From Narthecium ossifragum (lineage: Eukaryota > Streptophyta > Magnoliopsida > Dioscoreales > Nartheciaceae): DNA of 64,000 bases. The position numbers were made by a program, and so were the translations under genes. Positions within the stretch are counted from its first letter, which is position 1, and each line of letters opens with the position of its first letter. Where the stretch lies: NCBI GenBank assembly GCA_963920575.1, contig OY986965.1, forward strand, positions 13,778,290 through 13,842,289. The letters run 5' to 3'. Positions 21,523-33,800 of the stretch are shown here, one piece after another. The notes under the pieces were generated by a model. That model was not told the origin of the DNA. It did no database searches and saw only the letters and a list, made by a program, of their open reading frames with translations.

Positions 21523-22230
21523 TCAGAGGATTATAACTACCAAATCATTTGAGCTTGCAGGAGAAAGAAACGACTTTTGAATAAGCGAGTACGTCTTGAT
21601 GCCACAGTTGCTAGCTATTTGTTCGTCCTCCAGTTTGATTGTTCCGAAAAACAGTGAGGGATTGGTGCACGAGCCCTGGTTTATGTTATTCAGGATATTC
21701 CCATCATTCACTACAGATGATGAATCTTGTAGCTTAAAGGCAACTTGAACCCTGATGAGGATTCTTGTTGAATATTCTAAACATTCTGTCTTATGGATAA
21801 GACTTATCATTGAGCCCCTGGTTGAAAAATCATACTCAGCAATTAGATGCTCGTCCTGCATCTTTATATCATCTGAAACAAGAACAAAAAGGTCCTTTGG
21901 TATGAGAAAAAGTGTTCCAATCCGCTCTTTGAGAGCTTGGACGGTCTCTAGCTCTTTCACCCTCATTTGATGAAAGTTTCCACGCACAAAAATCATGCTA
22001 TCAAAGCAGGTAATGACCAGCACGTGGGAGCCATCAGTAATGCTATATTCTGCGATATCCTTGGGATCTTCCAGCACCCAGCCATGGGCTTTCAAAATCT
22101 GCATGTCAGGTGAGATGTTTTTGAATTTCTAAATCTTTTCCTTCAGTTGGAAGACGGTAAATGGTCCCAATGCTGGAATACCTATGGAAAGAGTCCATCT
22201 GTTCCTATAGGAACTGACGAACACTTCCAT
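21523..22230 (-). pseudogene. Tandem ubiquitin-like domain protein, broken
   Basis: The minus strand from ATG at 22230 encodes three tandem ubiquitin-fold-like units of about 70 residues. The first begins MEVFVSSYRNRW and ends YSITDGSHVLVITC. The second carries VKELETVQALKERIGTLF, then IPKDLFVLVSDDIKMQDE. The third, partial unit has SLFFGTIKLEDEQI. The spacing mirrors ubiquitin's K-E-KI, IP-Q-LI and LEDE positions, but no terminal GlyGly is visible. An in-frame TAG at 22129-22131 interrupts the first unit where a Gln codon would fit (KEKI-stop-KFKN). Function is unknown. It is probably a relic of a plant gene family with tandem UBL domains. Confidence 0.65.
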
Positions 22231-23496
22231 CACATGCACGATCGAAGCGCCCTGCAGGCAGCCATAAGTAATTAGGTACAACACGAAGCAAGTGAAGACA
22301 ATATGATGATAGAAGATCATTTCAACACGTGGTGATGTAAAGATGAATCGCTTTGTTGCTCAAAAACTGTACCCGTGAAGGATACGTGGTCGCCAGGCAC
22401 GTGAGGTGTGCCAACCGTCGTACAGGGATTTTCAGAAGGGGTATGGGTTACCCCTTGCCTCAATCAAGAGGACTTTGTGTAAACTTAAGTCTAATAACAT
22501 GTGAGACTTTTTATAATTTTCTTTACTTCCCGTACAGATTTTTCAAAGACTATACAATTCTACCTTGAAATTGAATGAAACTACTCCTAGTAGAAAAAAC
22601 AAATCAATACTCCTACAGAGTAAACTGCACTACTCCTGGACTAGGTTGAAATAATTACTGAGATCCAACGACAGGAAAATAAATTAAACTAGATACTTAC
22701 TTCCATTGAAGAAAAGCTACAAATTCCAATGAAAGCTTCTACAACTTTGCACAAGGAAAATCTTCTACAACTCCGAAGTAAACAAGGAAAGGAAAGTTAC
22801 AGTAGCTACGCCTAATGAACAGTGATAGTAGAAAAGTCTTGGTTTTGTCGAGGGGGGGGGGGGGGGGGGGCTTCCTCTCTAACCCATCTCTCCTTTTTAT
22901 ACTTCGAGTCGCACTCCACTATGACGGTAACTAACCGTTATCCATGACTCCCGTCCACGATCCGTCCCGTTTCACTGATCGTGGCCCATCACGTACCGGA
23001 CCTTGAGGATGTCTTGACACGTGGCTCCGAGCTACCCGTATTGTTTCCACCTTCCGTCTTATCCGCCTGAGTTTAGGGAAGATCGTGTTGACGTTATTCC
23101 GATTCCGGACTTTAGCCTGAGCGCTCCAATTTAGGCTTTATATACTTCCGAGTCTTTTAGGCTTCGGCTTCGAGCACATGTCTTGAACGCCTTCGGGTTT
23201 CGAGGCCTTTAGCCTGGATATCTCGAGCTTCGACTTTATATCTCCAAAACTCTTAGGTTTTGGCTTCAGACGCACGTTCTAAATTTGAACTCCTTCGGGC
23301 CTCGAGGTTGAGTATATACATATACTCTTCATTTCCTCGTTTACTCACACTGATGAAGGCGGCGTGATGATGACTTCTCGAGCCCGATTATCTAGCACAA
23401 AACCACAAGGAACGAATCTTAAAACCCTTATCTAGCACAAAACCACAAGGAATGAATGTAAACAGACCCTATTAAGCTCAAAGAAACGAACACATT
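22231..23496. other. Non-coding stretch, probably degraded retroelement DNA
   Basis: No convincing ORF. It contains a run of about 18 G (22853-22870), a GC-richer part with repeated CTTCGGG/TCGAG motifs (about 23160-23310), and an imperfect tandem duplication of a ~35-bp unit with TATCTAGCACAAAACCACAA (about 23388-23458). It resembles LTR or leader sequence, but no TG...CA boundary or target duplication could be assigned. Confidence 0.45.
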
Positions 23497-23770
23497 CTAA
23501 CTGAAAACCTTGGGGCTTCGTACCTCAATCTCAGGTGAATCTTCAGGGCTTGGGGAGGAGTTCTTCCTCTTCCGACTAGGGATGCGAATTCCTCGTCCTT
23601 CCATTCTTCTTGCCAACCCTAATCTTCTTCGAATTGCTAATCGTAATCTTTCTTCGAACTGGAAAGGTGATGATTGGGAGATTAGGCGGGAAGACGAAGG
23701 CGATTGAATGGCCTTCGGTGGACGCGTGGCATGTATATATAGGCTTCGCAATTTATATGACATGTAGGCA
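23497..23770 (-). other. Possible promoter and first exon of an unrecognised gene
   Basis: On the minus strand a TATA-like CTATATATACATG (about 23733-23745) is followed about 130 bp later by an ATG near 23602. This opens a short frame with a basic, Ser/Pro-rich peptide (MEGRGIRIPSRKRKNSSPSP) that runs into GAG|GTACGA, a fair splice donor. No following exon was identified. It could equally be the leader of a degraded retroelement. Confidence 0.25.
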
Positions 23771-24202
23771 AGCAAGCTGGCAGCTGCTACCTACGTGGCA
23801 GAGCCAACTGGACTGCCATGTCATTATGACGACTAAGGGTTTTGGTCTCTCGCTATGGGGTGCGTCGACGAGTCGGAGCTCCGATCTCCAGCTCCGCTCC
23901 AGCTGAGATCGCGCTAGCTCGAGGAAACCTCGACCACCTAACACTAGATACATAGTTGAAGGCCTGAAGACAACGGGGGAGGAAGAGCTGCGGGGAACGC
24001 CGGGGAGGGGGATGAGTCTATTGGGAGTGGAGCAGAGAGGGGGCGGCTGGGTGATGAAACCATAGCCAAGGCCTCCTTTTTAGTCACTATCGAATAGTTC
24101 TTGGCCGTTGAACACAAGATCAACGGATGAAATTTCAAGTACAGACATCCTTCGAATAAATAGAAAAAATATGCAGAAGGAATTTTTATTTATATACCTC
24201 GT
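23771..24202. other. Intergenic stretch, nothing assigned
   Basis: Mixed-composition sequence with short GC-rich patches. The ORFs on either strand are short and have no recognisable motif. Confidence 0.5.
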
Positions 24203-24695
24203 AAAGTGTGAGCGAATGATATTTGTCTCAATACTCTCTCTAAAATTTGAAATTACTCTTGTACCTTTAGAAATAATTTTTTAGGGTAAGGGGCAAAACT
24301 CCAAATCTGCCATCCCTTTGTCCAAAGGCACCATACACTTTCCTTAAAACCCGAATCCATTTTTTTTAGGTCAATAAGCCCAAATCGAGTAAAAAAAAAA
24401 CCAAAACACCCTTATTTTATTTTCAGTTATTCCAATCTTTTCTCTCTCCTCTCTCCATCAGTGAGAGAAACCTCACTTTCTCTGCCTCCCACCCACTCCG
24501 GCAACCACCTCCTTCCCAACGATCTTCCCTAAAGCAACCCTCCTGACCTTGGATCTGAGCACCATGACCCCCACCGCTCCTTCCCCGGCATCCTTCCAGC
24601 GAGATCCAACGCCGGTGTCGTCCCTCCCTTAACCACGACTGTCTTCTCCGTCTTCTGCGGCGAGATCCAACACTGGGATCTATCCAAGGTCCCTC

Positions 24696-27096
24696 TGTGA
24701 GGGCCCGTCCCTCCGACCTGGCTCGACCGCGTGGGTCGAGAGCCGGTTTCATGTTGGTTTGGTTCCGCGTCGAGTACGATTGGGCGATCGTATGTTGGTT
24801 TGGATCCCGGGGGAATTTTGATAAATATGCCCTCTAGTGGTCAGTTTCACACCCGCGTTTCACATACGACCTTGGATTGATGTATGTTCTTAATTAGAAT
24901 CTCTAGGGTGTGTCCGATCGGAGGATCGAGCTCGATCGGGAAAGATCGAATCGGACGGCTGAGATCGATCCGAATCTCTATATAAGCCCTGTACCTTTCT
25001 CTCTCTTTCCTTCTCTTCTCCTCTCGTTTTCTCTCTCTCTCTCTCCTTCGGCTGAGCTAGGGTTTGGAGACTTGGGCTTCGGAGCGCGGATCTTGGCGGC
25101 TCGACTGGTTGGACGCGTGTAGGAGCTGCCCTACTTGCACAAGTAGGTGTTTCTACCTCTATCTTAGGATCGGGTTCTCCCACGATAGGTTTATTGCTCT
25201 TTCGCTGTAGGAATACTTGTTAGAATGCTTTGTAGCTCTTTGCACATGTGAAGTAGTTCATTTCCTGGATTCCTACGTTGCGAATTCGGTATTTTAACAG
25301 TTGGTTTCCGTATTATCGCCGTTTTGTCGGTTTTCGTCCATTTGGACCAAGATAGGAGATTTAATCGTCAAAAATGTGATTTTGTATACCATTGGATTCC
25401 CCATCGAGAATTACACTTGCTTGCAAAATCTCATTGTTTTCCAACTTGATTTGATCCTTGAAATCCAAGAAATTGGATTTCCGACACTGTTCTGATGAAC
25501 TGTGCCTAAGGCTCGACGGTCGATCGGTACATCGACCGTCAAGCGTTGATTTGCCCTTTCTGGGCCTGACGGCCGACCGGCGGATCGACCGTCGCATCGT
25601 CCGTCAGGCTCTGTCGGGATTTTGGACTCCCACGGTCGATGGATCGATCGATCGCGGGCTCTCTCCCTTTTTCTTCCCACCTGACGGTCGACCGTCGGAT
25701 CGACCGTCAGGCGGTGGTTTTGGGCTTCCCAGGGTCGATGAGTGGATCGACTGTCGCCCCTTGTTTTTCTTCGCCTTGGTCTCACGGTCGATCGCCAGAT
25801 CGACCGTGGCATCGTCCGTGGCCTCACGGTCGATCGCCGGATCGACCGTGACATCGTCCGTGGGCCCTTGAACTTGGTTTTCTGGCCTTTCTTGGATGGA
25901 TTTGATTTGTGATTAACATCTAAACATGTTGGGAAGCATGTATGTGGATTTTATGGGGTTTTCAAATGATTTCTATCGAGTTTGAGGATCGATTCGAGTA
26001 ATTTCCTTTTTGGGCAAATCTATGGTTTCGTTTGCATTTAATACACGTTTGATTGTAGTTAAATGCTTAGTTGATTGTCTGACCATTAACTAGCTATGAG
26101 TGCTAGCTAATGAGGAATTGTGGAACCTTAGCCTCTTGCCGGCGAGTGCCGAGGGCTATTGTATATCTGTTGAATCTATAACTGATGCTGTGGCATATAA
26201 AGACATCTAGGGTAGATGTTTGTATAGATTCATGCATTGTTTGCATTAGAGGCATATGAGGTTAGGCGAGCGATGGTTTGGGTCGCCGATCCGAGGCTCT
26301 CGGGTAGCTCGGATCTAGCCTTAGGGCCGTGGCTGGGTAGTCAGGTTTAGGGTGTGATGGTTGAATCTGAATCTCATGTGTTGAGGATTTTGCGATAGTT
26401 GACTCTGATCAATGTTTGAGGTTTAGAGGTCGTGTTGTCTTCCAAGGCCAAGTGTTAAGGATGGGTGTCGATGCGTTCCCGACGTGGTTCCCCAAGGCAT
26501 GGTATTCCTGCTTGAGTAAGGGTGATCCTGCATGTTACTGTTTCGTGGCCTCCTGGTAACATGTTCAGGAGAGAGGTTTCATGGCAGGAGCCCTTGGGAC
26601 ATCGACAGAGTTGTGGGACCCGTGCCATCCGTTAGACTTGAGCTGGGAGACAACACTGTTGTTGTTTTCCTCCCTTCTGTGTGTCGTAGAGTAGAACCCT
26701 ACTGAGCTTATCGCTCACTCCTACCCGGGCTGCGTTTGCAGGTGCAGGCGGCAGTTCTTCTTCCGTGGAGCCGGCAGGATCGGCCTTTGGTGGCGCGAGT
26801 ACATCCAGAGGCGCTTGAGGTTGCTGGAGGATTATCTGTTGTACCTTTTTGATATATATGTTGTAAATATTTCGATGACTTTTGGGATTATGTATTATAT
26901 CTATCCTTGGAAGATCTTGTATCAAATATTGAATAGTACAACTGATGTTATATGAATTGAATATCTGTTTCACCTCTGGAATACAATTGTTTGAATTACC
27001 CGTCTTTTCCTCTTTGTATCGCGCCAATTGAAGATGAATAGAGATAGGAACCCTCACGGCCCGTCCTGGATGGGTTTTCTGAGTCGGGGTGTGACA
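24696..27096 (+). mobile_element. Solo Tekay-type LTR with perfect target duplication
   Basis: It starts TGTGAGGGCCCGTCCC and ends GGGGTGTGACA, and is flanked by CCCTC on both sides (24691-24695 and 27097-27101). It belongs to the family of the 3061-15634 element's LTRs, here in plus orientation, with the palindrome array at 25511-25865 and a TATA-like CTATATAAG near 24979-24987. No internal region is attached. Confidence 0.95.
25511..25865. repeat. Palindrome array in the solo LTR
   Basis: Repeated CGGTCGATC / GATCGACCGT boxes, here largely CTGACGGTCGACCGTC and CACGGTCGATCGCC types, lie in the same relative position as in the two other LTRs but with a different number and order of units. 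Spurious Arg/Asp/Ser-rich ORFs arise on both strands. Confidence 0.9.
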
Positions 27097-27799
27097 CCCT
27101 CACTCTCCCAGATTCGCCCAAATCTGCCCTCCTCAAAAAGCTTCCACCCTCCTCCGGTGAGACAACGGCCACTCGCGGTAACTCCTCCTCCCAGTTCCGT
27201 CGCCACCACGACCACCTGACGACGCCGTCATAGCCTCCCGTCCCCCGAGCCCTGACTTTCATTGGCACCCAATGCCGCCCGACGAGGCCTCAACGCCGCT
27301 CGTCCTCCCCGGACTTCGTCCACGTTAGGAGCCCATCCGAGCTCGTCCCCCCTCTTAGATTCAGTGCCGACTCATCAGAATCTGCCACCCTGTCGGCTCT
27401 CTAGCTCCGCCCAGTCTTCGATCTGGCCATCTCGCCGCCCCGCAACCCTTCCCCGCCCGTTCCCAGGCAAGATCCGCTGCCAATTACATCCCCCCGTGTG
27501 ATCGTCATCCTCATCGAGCACCACCCGCCTAAGCCGGTTCAACTGAGCCAAGTGGTTTGAACCGGTTCAGCTCGACTAAGCAATCTGAGTCTAATCTAAT
27601 CCAGATCCAATAAGATCCCGCACATCAATCTCAGTCACAGCTCAATCCGATCAAGACCTGATTCAGCAATCCATACTTGAATCTAGATTTAAGCCGAGAC
27701 CTAGAGCTATGAATTTTTTTGATCAAAATATAATTTCCACATCAAAATTGTACATAAATTTTGAAAAATTAACCATCTAAAATTGATAAAAATGTAATT

Positions 27800-28500
27800 T
27801 TTTCTTTTGAACTCTATTTTCATCTTTTTAAATTCATTTTCATCTTTTTAAATGCATTTTCATCTTTTTAACTCTATTTTCAGCTTTTTAAATGTATTTT
27901 CATCTTTTTAAATTTATTTTCATCTTTTTAAATGCATTTTCATCTTTTTAAATTTATTTTCATATTTTAAATGCATTTTCATTTTTTTAACTCTATTTTT
28001 CAGTTTTTTCAATGTATTTTCATCTTTTTAAATTTATTTTCATCTTTTAAAATGCATTTTCATATTTTTAAATTCATTTTCATCTTTCCTGCATTTTCAT
28101 CTTTTTAAATCCATTTTCATATTTCTAAATGCATTTTCATCTTTTTAAATTCATTTTTATCTTTTTAAATGCATTTTCATCTTTTTAAATTCATTTTCAT
28201 CTTTTAAATGCATTTTCATCTGTTGAACTCTATTTTCATCTTTCTAAATGTATTTTCATCTTTTAAAATTAATGTTTATCTTTTTAAATGTATTTTCATC
28301 TTCTTAAAAGCATTTTCATCCTTTTCAATGCATTATCATCTTTCTTGCATTTTCGTCTTTTTCACTTTACTTTTATCTTTTAAACTCTATTTTCATCTTT
28401 TTAAATGTATTTTCATCTTTTTAAATACATTTTCATCTTTTTAACTCTATTTTTCTATTTCAAAATTTTTTTTTATTTCATCTTGTTAAATGCATTTTCA
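27800..28500. repeat. Minisatellite of TTTTCATCTTTTTAAAT units
   Basis: About 35-40 degenerate units of about 19-20 bp with the core ATTTTCATCTTTTTAAA occur here, alternating TGCA, TTCA and CTCT variants at the joint. The core TTTTCATCTTT is the same as in the arrays inside the ULP-MULE at 38819-47695, but the linker is TTAAAT rather than GTGTTCA. Confidence 0.95.
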
Positions 28501-28639
28501 TTGTTTTAACTCTTCAAAGTACAACTTAATTGGCTGAGATTCTCCATCAATGATCTCTTTAATCACCCCCCCACTTTTTCTTATGTAATTTTTCATCTTT
28601 TTCCATATTTTTCTACCCCTTTTTCCTATTTTTCTACCC

Positions 28640-29230
28640 ATTTTCTCTCTTTTTCTTAGTGTTTCTCTCTCCTCTTCTCCTCTCTCCACCCTCGGCTCGC
28701 CCCCCAAGCCAACAACAAGCCGGGACTTCATCATCCCGGTTCACCATCGTTTCAAGCGGCTCGATCGCGAGCCGCCGACGCCGTTCACCACTTCGCCAAC
28801 CCCACACCTCGAAACCACCACCAATCACCTACTCTCATCACCCCCGACCTTCCTCCAACATCCACCGCCCTCCACACAGCCTCCATCGACACCGACGACC
28901 TAAATCCAAACCACCACTGACGAGTCCACGTTTCCCATGGTTGCCATTCGCCACTCCGGGCACCGCACACCTCGAAACCACCACCAATCACCACCCCTCA
29001 TCATCCCTGACCCTCCAGTAACCTTCACTGGTGAACATTAGCGATGATCTCCACCGCGCCGTCGCCTCCAGATCTGGGCACCTCAGTGCCTAATTCCATG
29101 ATCGAACCCGGTGGATCACCTCCTGAGGCGTCCACCATCTCTCCTGCACCGGTCACATGCTCTGATGAGCCCTCCTCGCTGGCGATCAAGTTTTGACAAA
29201 CCTCGGGCGCCGGATTACATAGGGGTATTT
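28640..29230. other. GC-rich passenger segment in the TIR element
   Basis: Pro/Thr/His-coding on the plus strand and Gly/Val/Trp-rich on the minus strand, without recognisable domains. A short block with CACCTCGAAACCACCACCAA is present twice (about 28805 and 28970). It may be captured genic or 5'-UTR-like DNA. I do not recognise its source. Confidence 0.4.
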
Positions 29231-29542
29231 TTGTCATCTATAGTTAACAATTAACTAAAACGCTTAACTGATAGGGTTATTACCTTAAGAAATTTGCTAA
29301 TTGGGTTTTTAGCAATAAATTTCCTTAATATGGGGTTTTTACCAATTATCTATAATTTTTTTCTATCTAAATACTATTATAGCTAATTTGATGAGGGACA
29401 ACGATTTTTGAGCCATGTTCTCTAGCTCAAAATTGGCTATGGTCAAAATTGGCATAAGAGTATTTAAATAAAATATGATATTTATAAGGGTATAGAACTA
29501 ATTTTAGAATTTAAAGGGATGATGAGACAAATATCACACTTT

Positions 29543-30839
29543 GAAATGGCGTGTAGAGAGAAAAAGAAGAAGGAGAAAAACCCCAATGTAAGATATATAG
29601 GTTAATAGTATTATTTCAGTTTCTCGAAAGTCAAAGCCTACGAAATTTCACATTAATCCCTATATTACTGATAATACCATATTAGTTTCTCAAAACATAT
29701 GAAGAACTTGACAAATAGTCTTTCGTCCATCTCCATCCGTTTAAAGGGCTTAAGTGACTAAAATGCCCCTATGAGGATAGACAAAACTCCAGAATACCAG
29801 TAGTTACACAAGGGCATTTTTAGTCATTTTCACAATGAAAAGACCAAAACGCCCTTAGGAAATAAGACAAACTTTAGGATAATACTTCTCAATAGTTCTC
29901 TAGAGTTATACACACACACTTATGTATATATACAAAATTATGTAAAAACCCTTTTTTTTTTTGTCGTGTTATTCGTTTTTGGTTTGTGATTGCTAGGTGT
30001 ATAATACCCATGTATTGTCCTCCTTTAATTGCTTGTCTTAGGTCAGAGGTGGTCCTTGAGATAGGATTACAACTTTACAAGCTCAACTCAACTACTAAGG
30101 AAATGAAAAAAATTCCGAAAACCGTTGTTTAATTTCTTGGTAGTCTCTTAGTTGAGTTGCACAGGGAGCCACACTTTTTCTTGGTGTTTAATTCAATGGC
30201 TGATATTGTGTTCTCAATGGAAGCTTTTATTAATCAATTCAAGCGGTGCATTGCTATTTGCATATGCTGCAAAAATTATATTCATATCTATGTCATGGAG
30301 TACGCAATCAAGTGTTCACTTGTATTTTGCATATTTAAATTTTTATTTTCAGAATTTCTTCCTATCAGACTCCAATGTTTAAAAGGAACTCAATTCCGAA
30401 CTTACATAACTCCTGATGAAGTATCAGGATATGCAATTGTATATATCATAATTCTGTAGATATCGAGTGCCAATGTGAATTAAATGGCAAAAGATAATAA
30501 TGACAAAACAGCTTCATCCTTTCTTTGTTTCATTCAAGATTAAAGAACTGCACTGCATTAATCTGTAAATGCTTCAGTGCTTCAAAGAGATGAAGTATAC
30601 ACCAATTTATTAGGTTCATAACTTAGCAAAAAATCTACAATAAAGATCCCCCCAAAAAAAAAATCATGGACTACTCAATATAGAAATAACTGTTGACATT
30701 ATTAACTGCTAGAATTACTTATTTTTTTCGTTCCTATGATCTTCATCGAGGATCTGATCTTTCTCATCATTGGAGTCATGAACATTGGAGTTCTTGACTG
30801 TGTTGCCCGTATTCTGCACATTTGTTACGGACCAACTGC
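29543..30839. other. AT-rich intergenic stretch and 3' flank of the host gene
   Basis: No supported gene. A short imperfect hairpin (about 30078-30162: CTCAACTCAACTACTAAGGAAA against TTTCTTGGTAGTCTCTTAGTTGAG) looks like a small MITE-type relic. The last 300-400 bp before 30840 are presumably the 3' UTR of the minus-strand gene. Short plus-strand ORFs around 30150-30460 have no features of a protein gene. Confidence 0.5.
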
Positions 30840-33800
30840 TTATGATTCTGTTATTCCAGGATGGACTCCATCTTTGTTTTCAACATCACCTTCTTGATTT
30901 CTGATCAATTCAGCTGCAAAGCTTCCTGTATTACTGCTGCTCTCTCTATTAGTCTCAGCATTGGTAGTGCCATGATTTTCCAACTGTCCATTTGTAGATG
31001 TGTCCTCTGCTAAAGCATCCTTTTGTTGGCTTTGCAACATTCCAGCATCTTCTTGTTGGGAATTTTGAGATCGCTGATCTGCGGAAACTGTACTTTGCTC
31101 TCTTGTTCCTGTCTCACCTCCGGAATTTCCCTCATCTTTCGTTCTTGATCTGTCATCATCCTCAAAGCCCCCAACATGTCTTGAGCCAGGAAGTGCTTCA
31201 TTTTCTTTGTTTTCTGTCTCAATTTTGTTGCCAATTTGTTCTCCTTTTTCAGTACTTCCATCGTTGGTTGCCTCGCCCTCTTGAGAATTTGCAGTCACTC
31301 CTGGCCTCTCTTCAGCAGCCGCTGTTTGTTGTTTACTCTCCATTCTATTCTTCTCACCCTCTCCACTCTGAGTTGCTTCATCCATCATAGTACTATCCAC
31401 ATTCTCAACTTTTGTCTCACTTTCATTACCTTGAGTGTTCACAGACTGTGTATCATCTTTGCCTTGCAGGGAAGTATTTAGCTGTTCTGATTCTGCATCT
31501 TTTTCAACTGCTTGCTCTTCTCCCTCTGAAGCATTCAATTTCCCCTCCTCGCCGCTTCCAGCCTTCTCCTCATTCTTAGCTTCTTGCTTTTGTTCTTGAA
31601 CATCTGATGTGCTTGTTTGGCCAACTTCATTTCCATCTCCAGAGTGTCCACTCCCTTCAGAATTTTGAACCACCCCTCCAGAATTGTCACTTTCTTGAGA
31701 GTTTTGAGCAACCGATGTAGTTTCTTGGGCCTTTACATTTCCCTCTCCTGAGTGTTCGCCATTCTGAGAGGTTTCGGCTCCTGATGTGTTTGCTTGGCCC
31801 ACTTCAGTCTGCTTGCGCTCATTATCTGAAATTTCTACTGCATTCCTAACAACATTACTTCCATTGGCATCAGTCGAAACTTCAACTTTATTCTGATTGG
31901 CAGAGCTTTCACTTCCATCTTTTGAAGCTTCTACTGCTTTTCCATCTTTCAAAACCTCGGCATTCGGATTAGCATTACTTTCATTTCCACCTTTTGAAGC
32001 TTCAACTCCATTTCCGCCTTTTGAAACTCCTGCATTTTGATTAGCATTATTTCCAGCCCCATCTTTTGTAACTTCTACTGCATTCCCATCGACATTACTT
32101 GCATTTCCATCTTTAGGAACTTCTACTCCGTTCCCATCAGCATTACTTTCATTTCCGTCTTTCGAAACTTCTACTCCGTTCCAACCAGCATTACTTCCAT
32201 TTCCATCTTCGGCGCCTCTGTCCTCTGGATTGGTCTGAAACGACACCCATTTTCCTTCCTTAGTGTCGTCTTTGACTTCCACTCCAGCTTCGCCATCTTT
32301 AGAACCTGTAACATCTTCCAATTGCCTTTCACCCTCCTCACCATTGTCTGTAGCTGTCTCGCTCCCTATCACAATGTTTTCCACCATAGTAGTATTGTCA
32401 GGTATTCTTAGGGCCATAATTTGGCTCTTCAGTTCTTCAATTTCAGCTTCTTTCAGCTTCAACTGTTCTGTTAGAGTTGACACCTGAAGATTATCCTGAA
32501 TGGATTCTCCTTGTTTTTGAGTCAGGGAATTGATCTGATTCTGTTTCTCCTCCAGGTTTGTTTCCAATTCTTTAACTGTGTTTCTAAGATCATCTGATGC
32601 GCCCTGTAACTCTGTCAGCTTGTTAGATAGATCATTCTTATCGCCTTTCAGGGTTGCTGCTTTTATGTTCACAGCCTCCAACTTTCTTTTGATTTCTTTG
32701 GAGTGCTCTCTTTCTTTCTATTCACCAGCAATGGCTATAAGTAAGTTCAAATAAATAAAAAAACTTCTGCAAGTCGTAAAGCTAAAATTATCATCTAATC
32801 CATGTTAGATAGTCCTTTTATATGGAAATCAAAGTTGCAGCATACTTATGGGAAAAATATATTTGCAGTGGTTTGGCATAGATGGAAATACGAAATCAGA
32901 GAATAAAATTTGCGTTGTTTTCTGTTTGTCTAGACAATGATTTTTCTTTAATGAACCATAAATTTATCTTACTGAAAATTTGTTTCTTACCCAGGATTTT
33001 CTCATCTCAATAGTAAACAAAATCTTCTTATACACCCCTTTTCTTTTCTCCCTCTCTGTGTTAAATATGGTTATGCAAACTTCTGATATATCTATCCTCT
33101 TCTCACCAGAATTCTAAACTTTCATATGAGGATACATACTCTATATCTTATATGTAACTTGATCTGTTAGTTTCTCATATCTTTTATAAACGTTATGGTT
33201 TAACATTTGACGGTCTACTTTATATGAGTAAATTTTCCTTGAAAGGAAAATCCCTCAGCTATACTGTACTACAATCCATCAAGAATAGGTAGTCTATGAA
33301 TCTAATGTTTAGCAGTTAGTTTGGAATATCAAGCACATATAATAGTCTTATAAACAGATTCATTAAAAGAATGAGTGGTGTTTTCTTGACTTCAGTAAAT
33401 TCCTAGCAATTATCTTTAAAGCAACATTGCACTGCACAAAATTTGAGCCACTTTCTGATAGATCTAGTTTTATATGTTCATCAGGCTTTTAAAACCATTC
33501 CATCAAGTCTCCCCTCAAATCAAAAGATCCTTCACATTCATCATGAATCATCTAAACTACCTATATACCAAGAAATTTATCAGCAAAATAGCTCTTCGCA
33601 TAACAAAGTTTTCTGGAGTGAAGCTAAAACTCGACACCGTGATAAGATCTGAGCAAAAAGACATTCAATTTTGAGTACTAACCTGCAAGAGCAGCTGAAG
33701 AGTAACAAGTTGGGTATCCCGGTCCTGCAAGACGAGGCCGAAGATGCACCGCTCCCTCATCTTATGCAGCAGCATCACACTGAGCAATGCAGCACCCAAT

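Larger units (their letters stand above)
24203..29542. mobile_element. Non-autonomous TIR element with passenger DNA, split by a solo LTR
   Basis: The left end (24203-24280) and the inverted right end (about 29480-29542) share AAAGTGTGA, TGATATTTGTCTCA and TCTAAAATT in order, with gaps, as terminal inverted repeats of about 65-75 bp. Between them lie CT/GC-rich coding-like segments (24430-24690 with 27102-27500, and 28640-29230) and an AT-rich minisatellite (27800-28500). No transposase is seen. Without the LTR the element is about 2.9 kb. I could not find a 9-bp target duplication, so the exact ends and superfamily (MULE-like by content) are uncertain. Confidence 0.5.

Noticed and set aside
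24185..29560. A 9-bp target duplication for the TIR element
   Set aside because: No matching 9-mer was found next to the inverted ends, so the superfamily assignment is left open.
30152..30459. Two overlapping ORFs downstream of the host gene
   Set aside because: They are short, hydrophobic and Cys-rich by chance in AT-rich DNA, without splice or promoter support.
32681..32730. An in-frame stop upstream of the coiled-coil exon, suggesting a pseudogene
   Set aside because: The AG of that TAG works as a splice acceptor, and the joined frame gives a sensible continuous coiled coil with exon 1.
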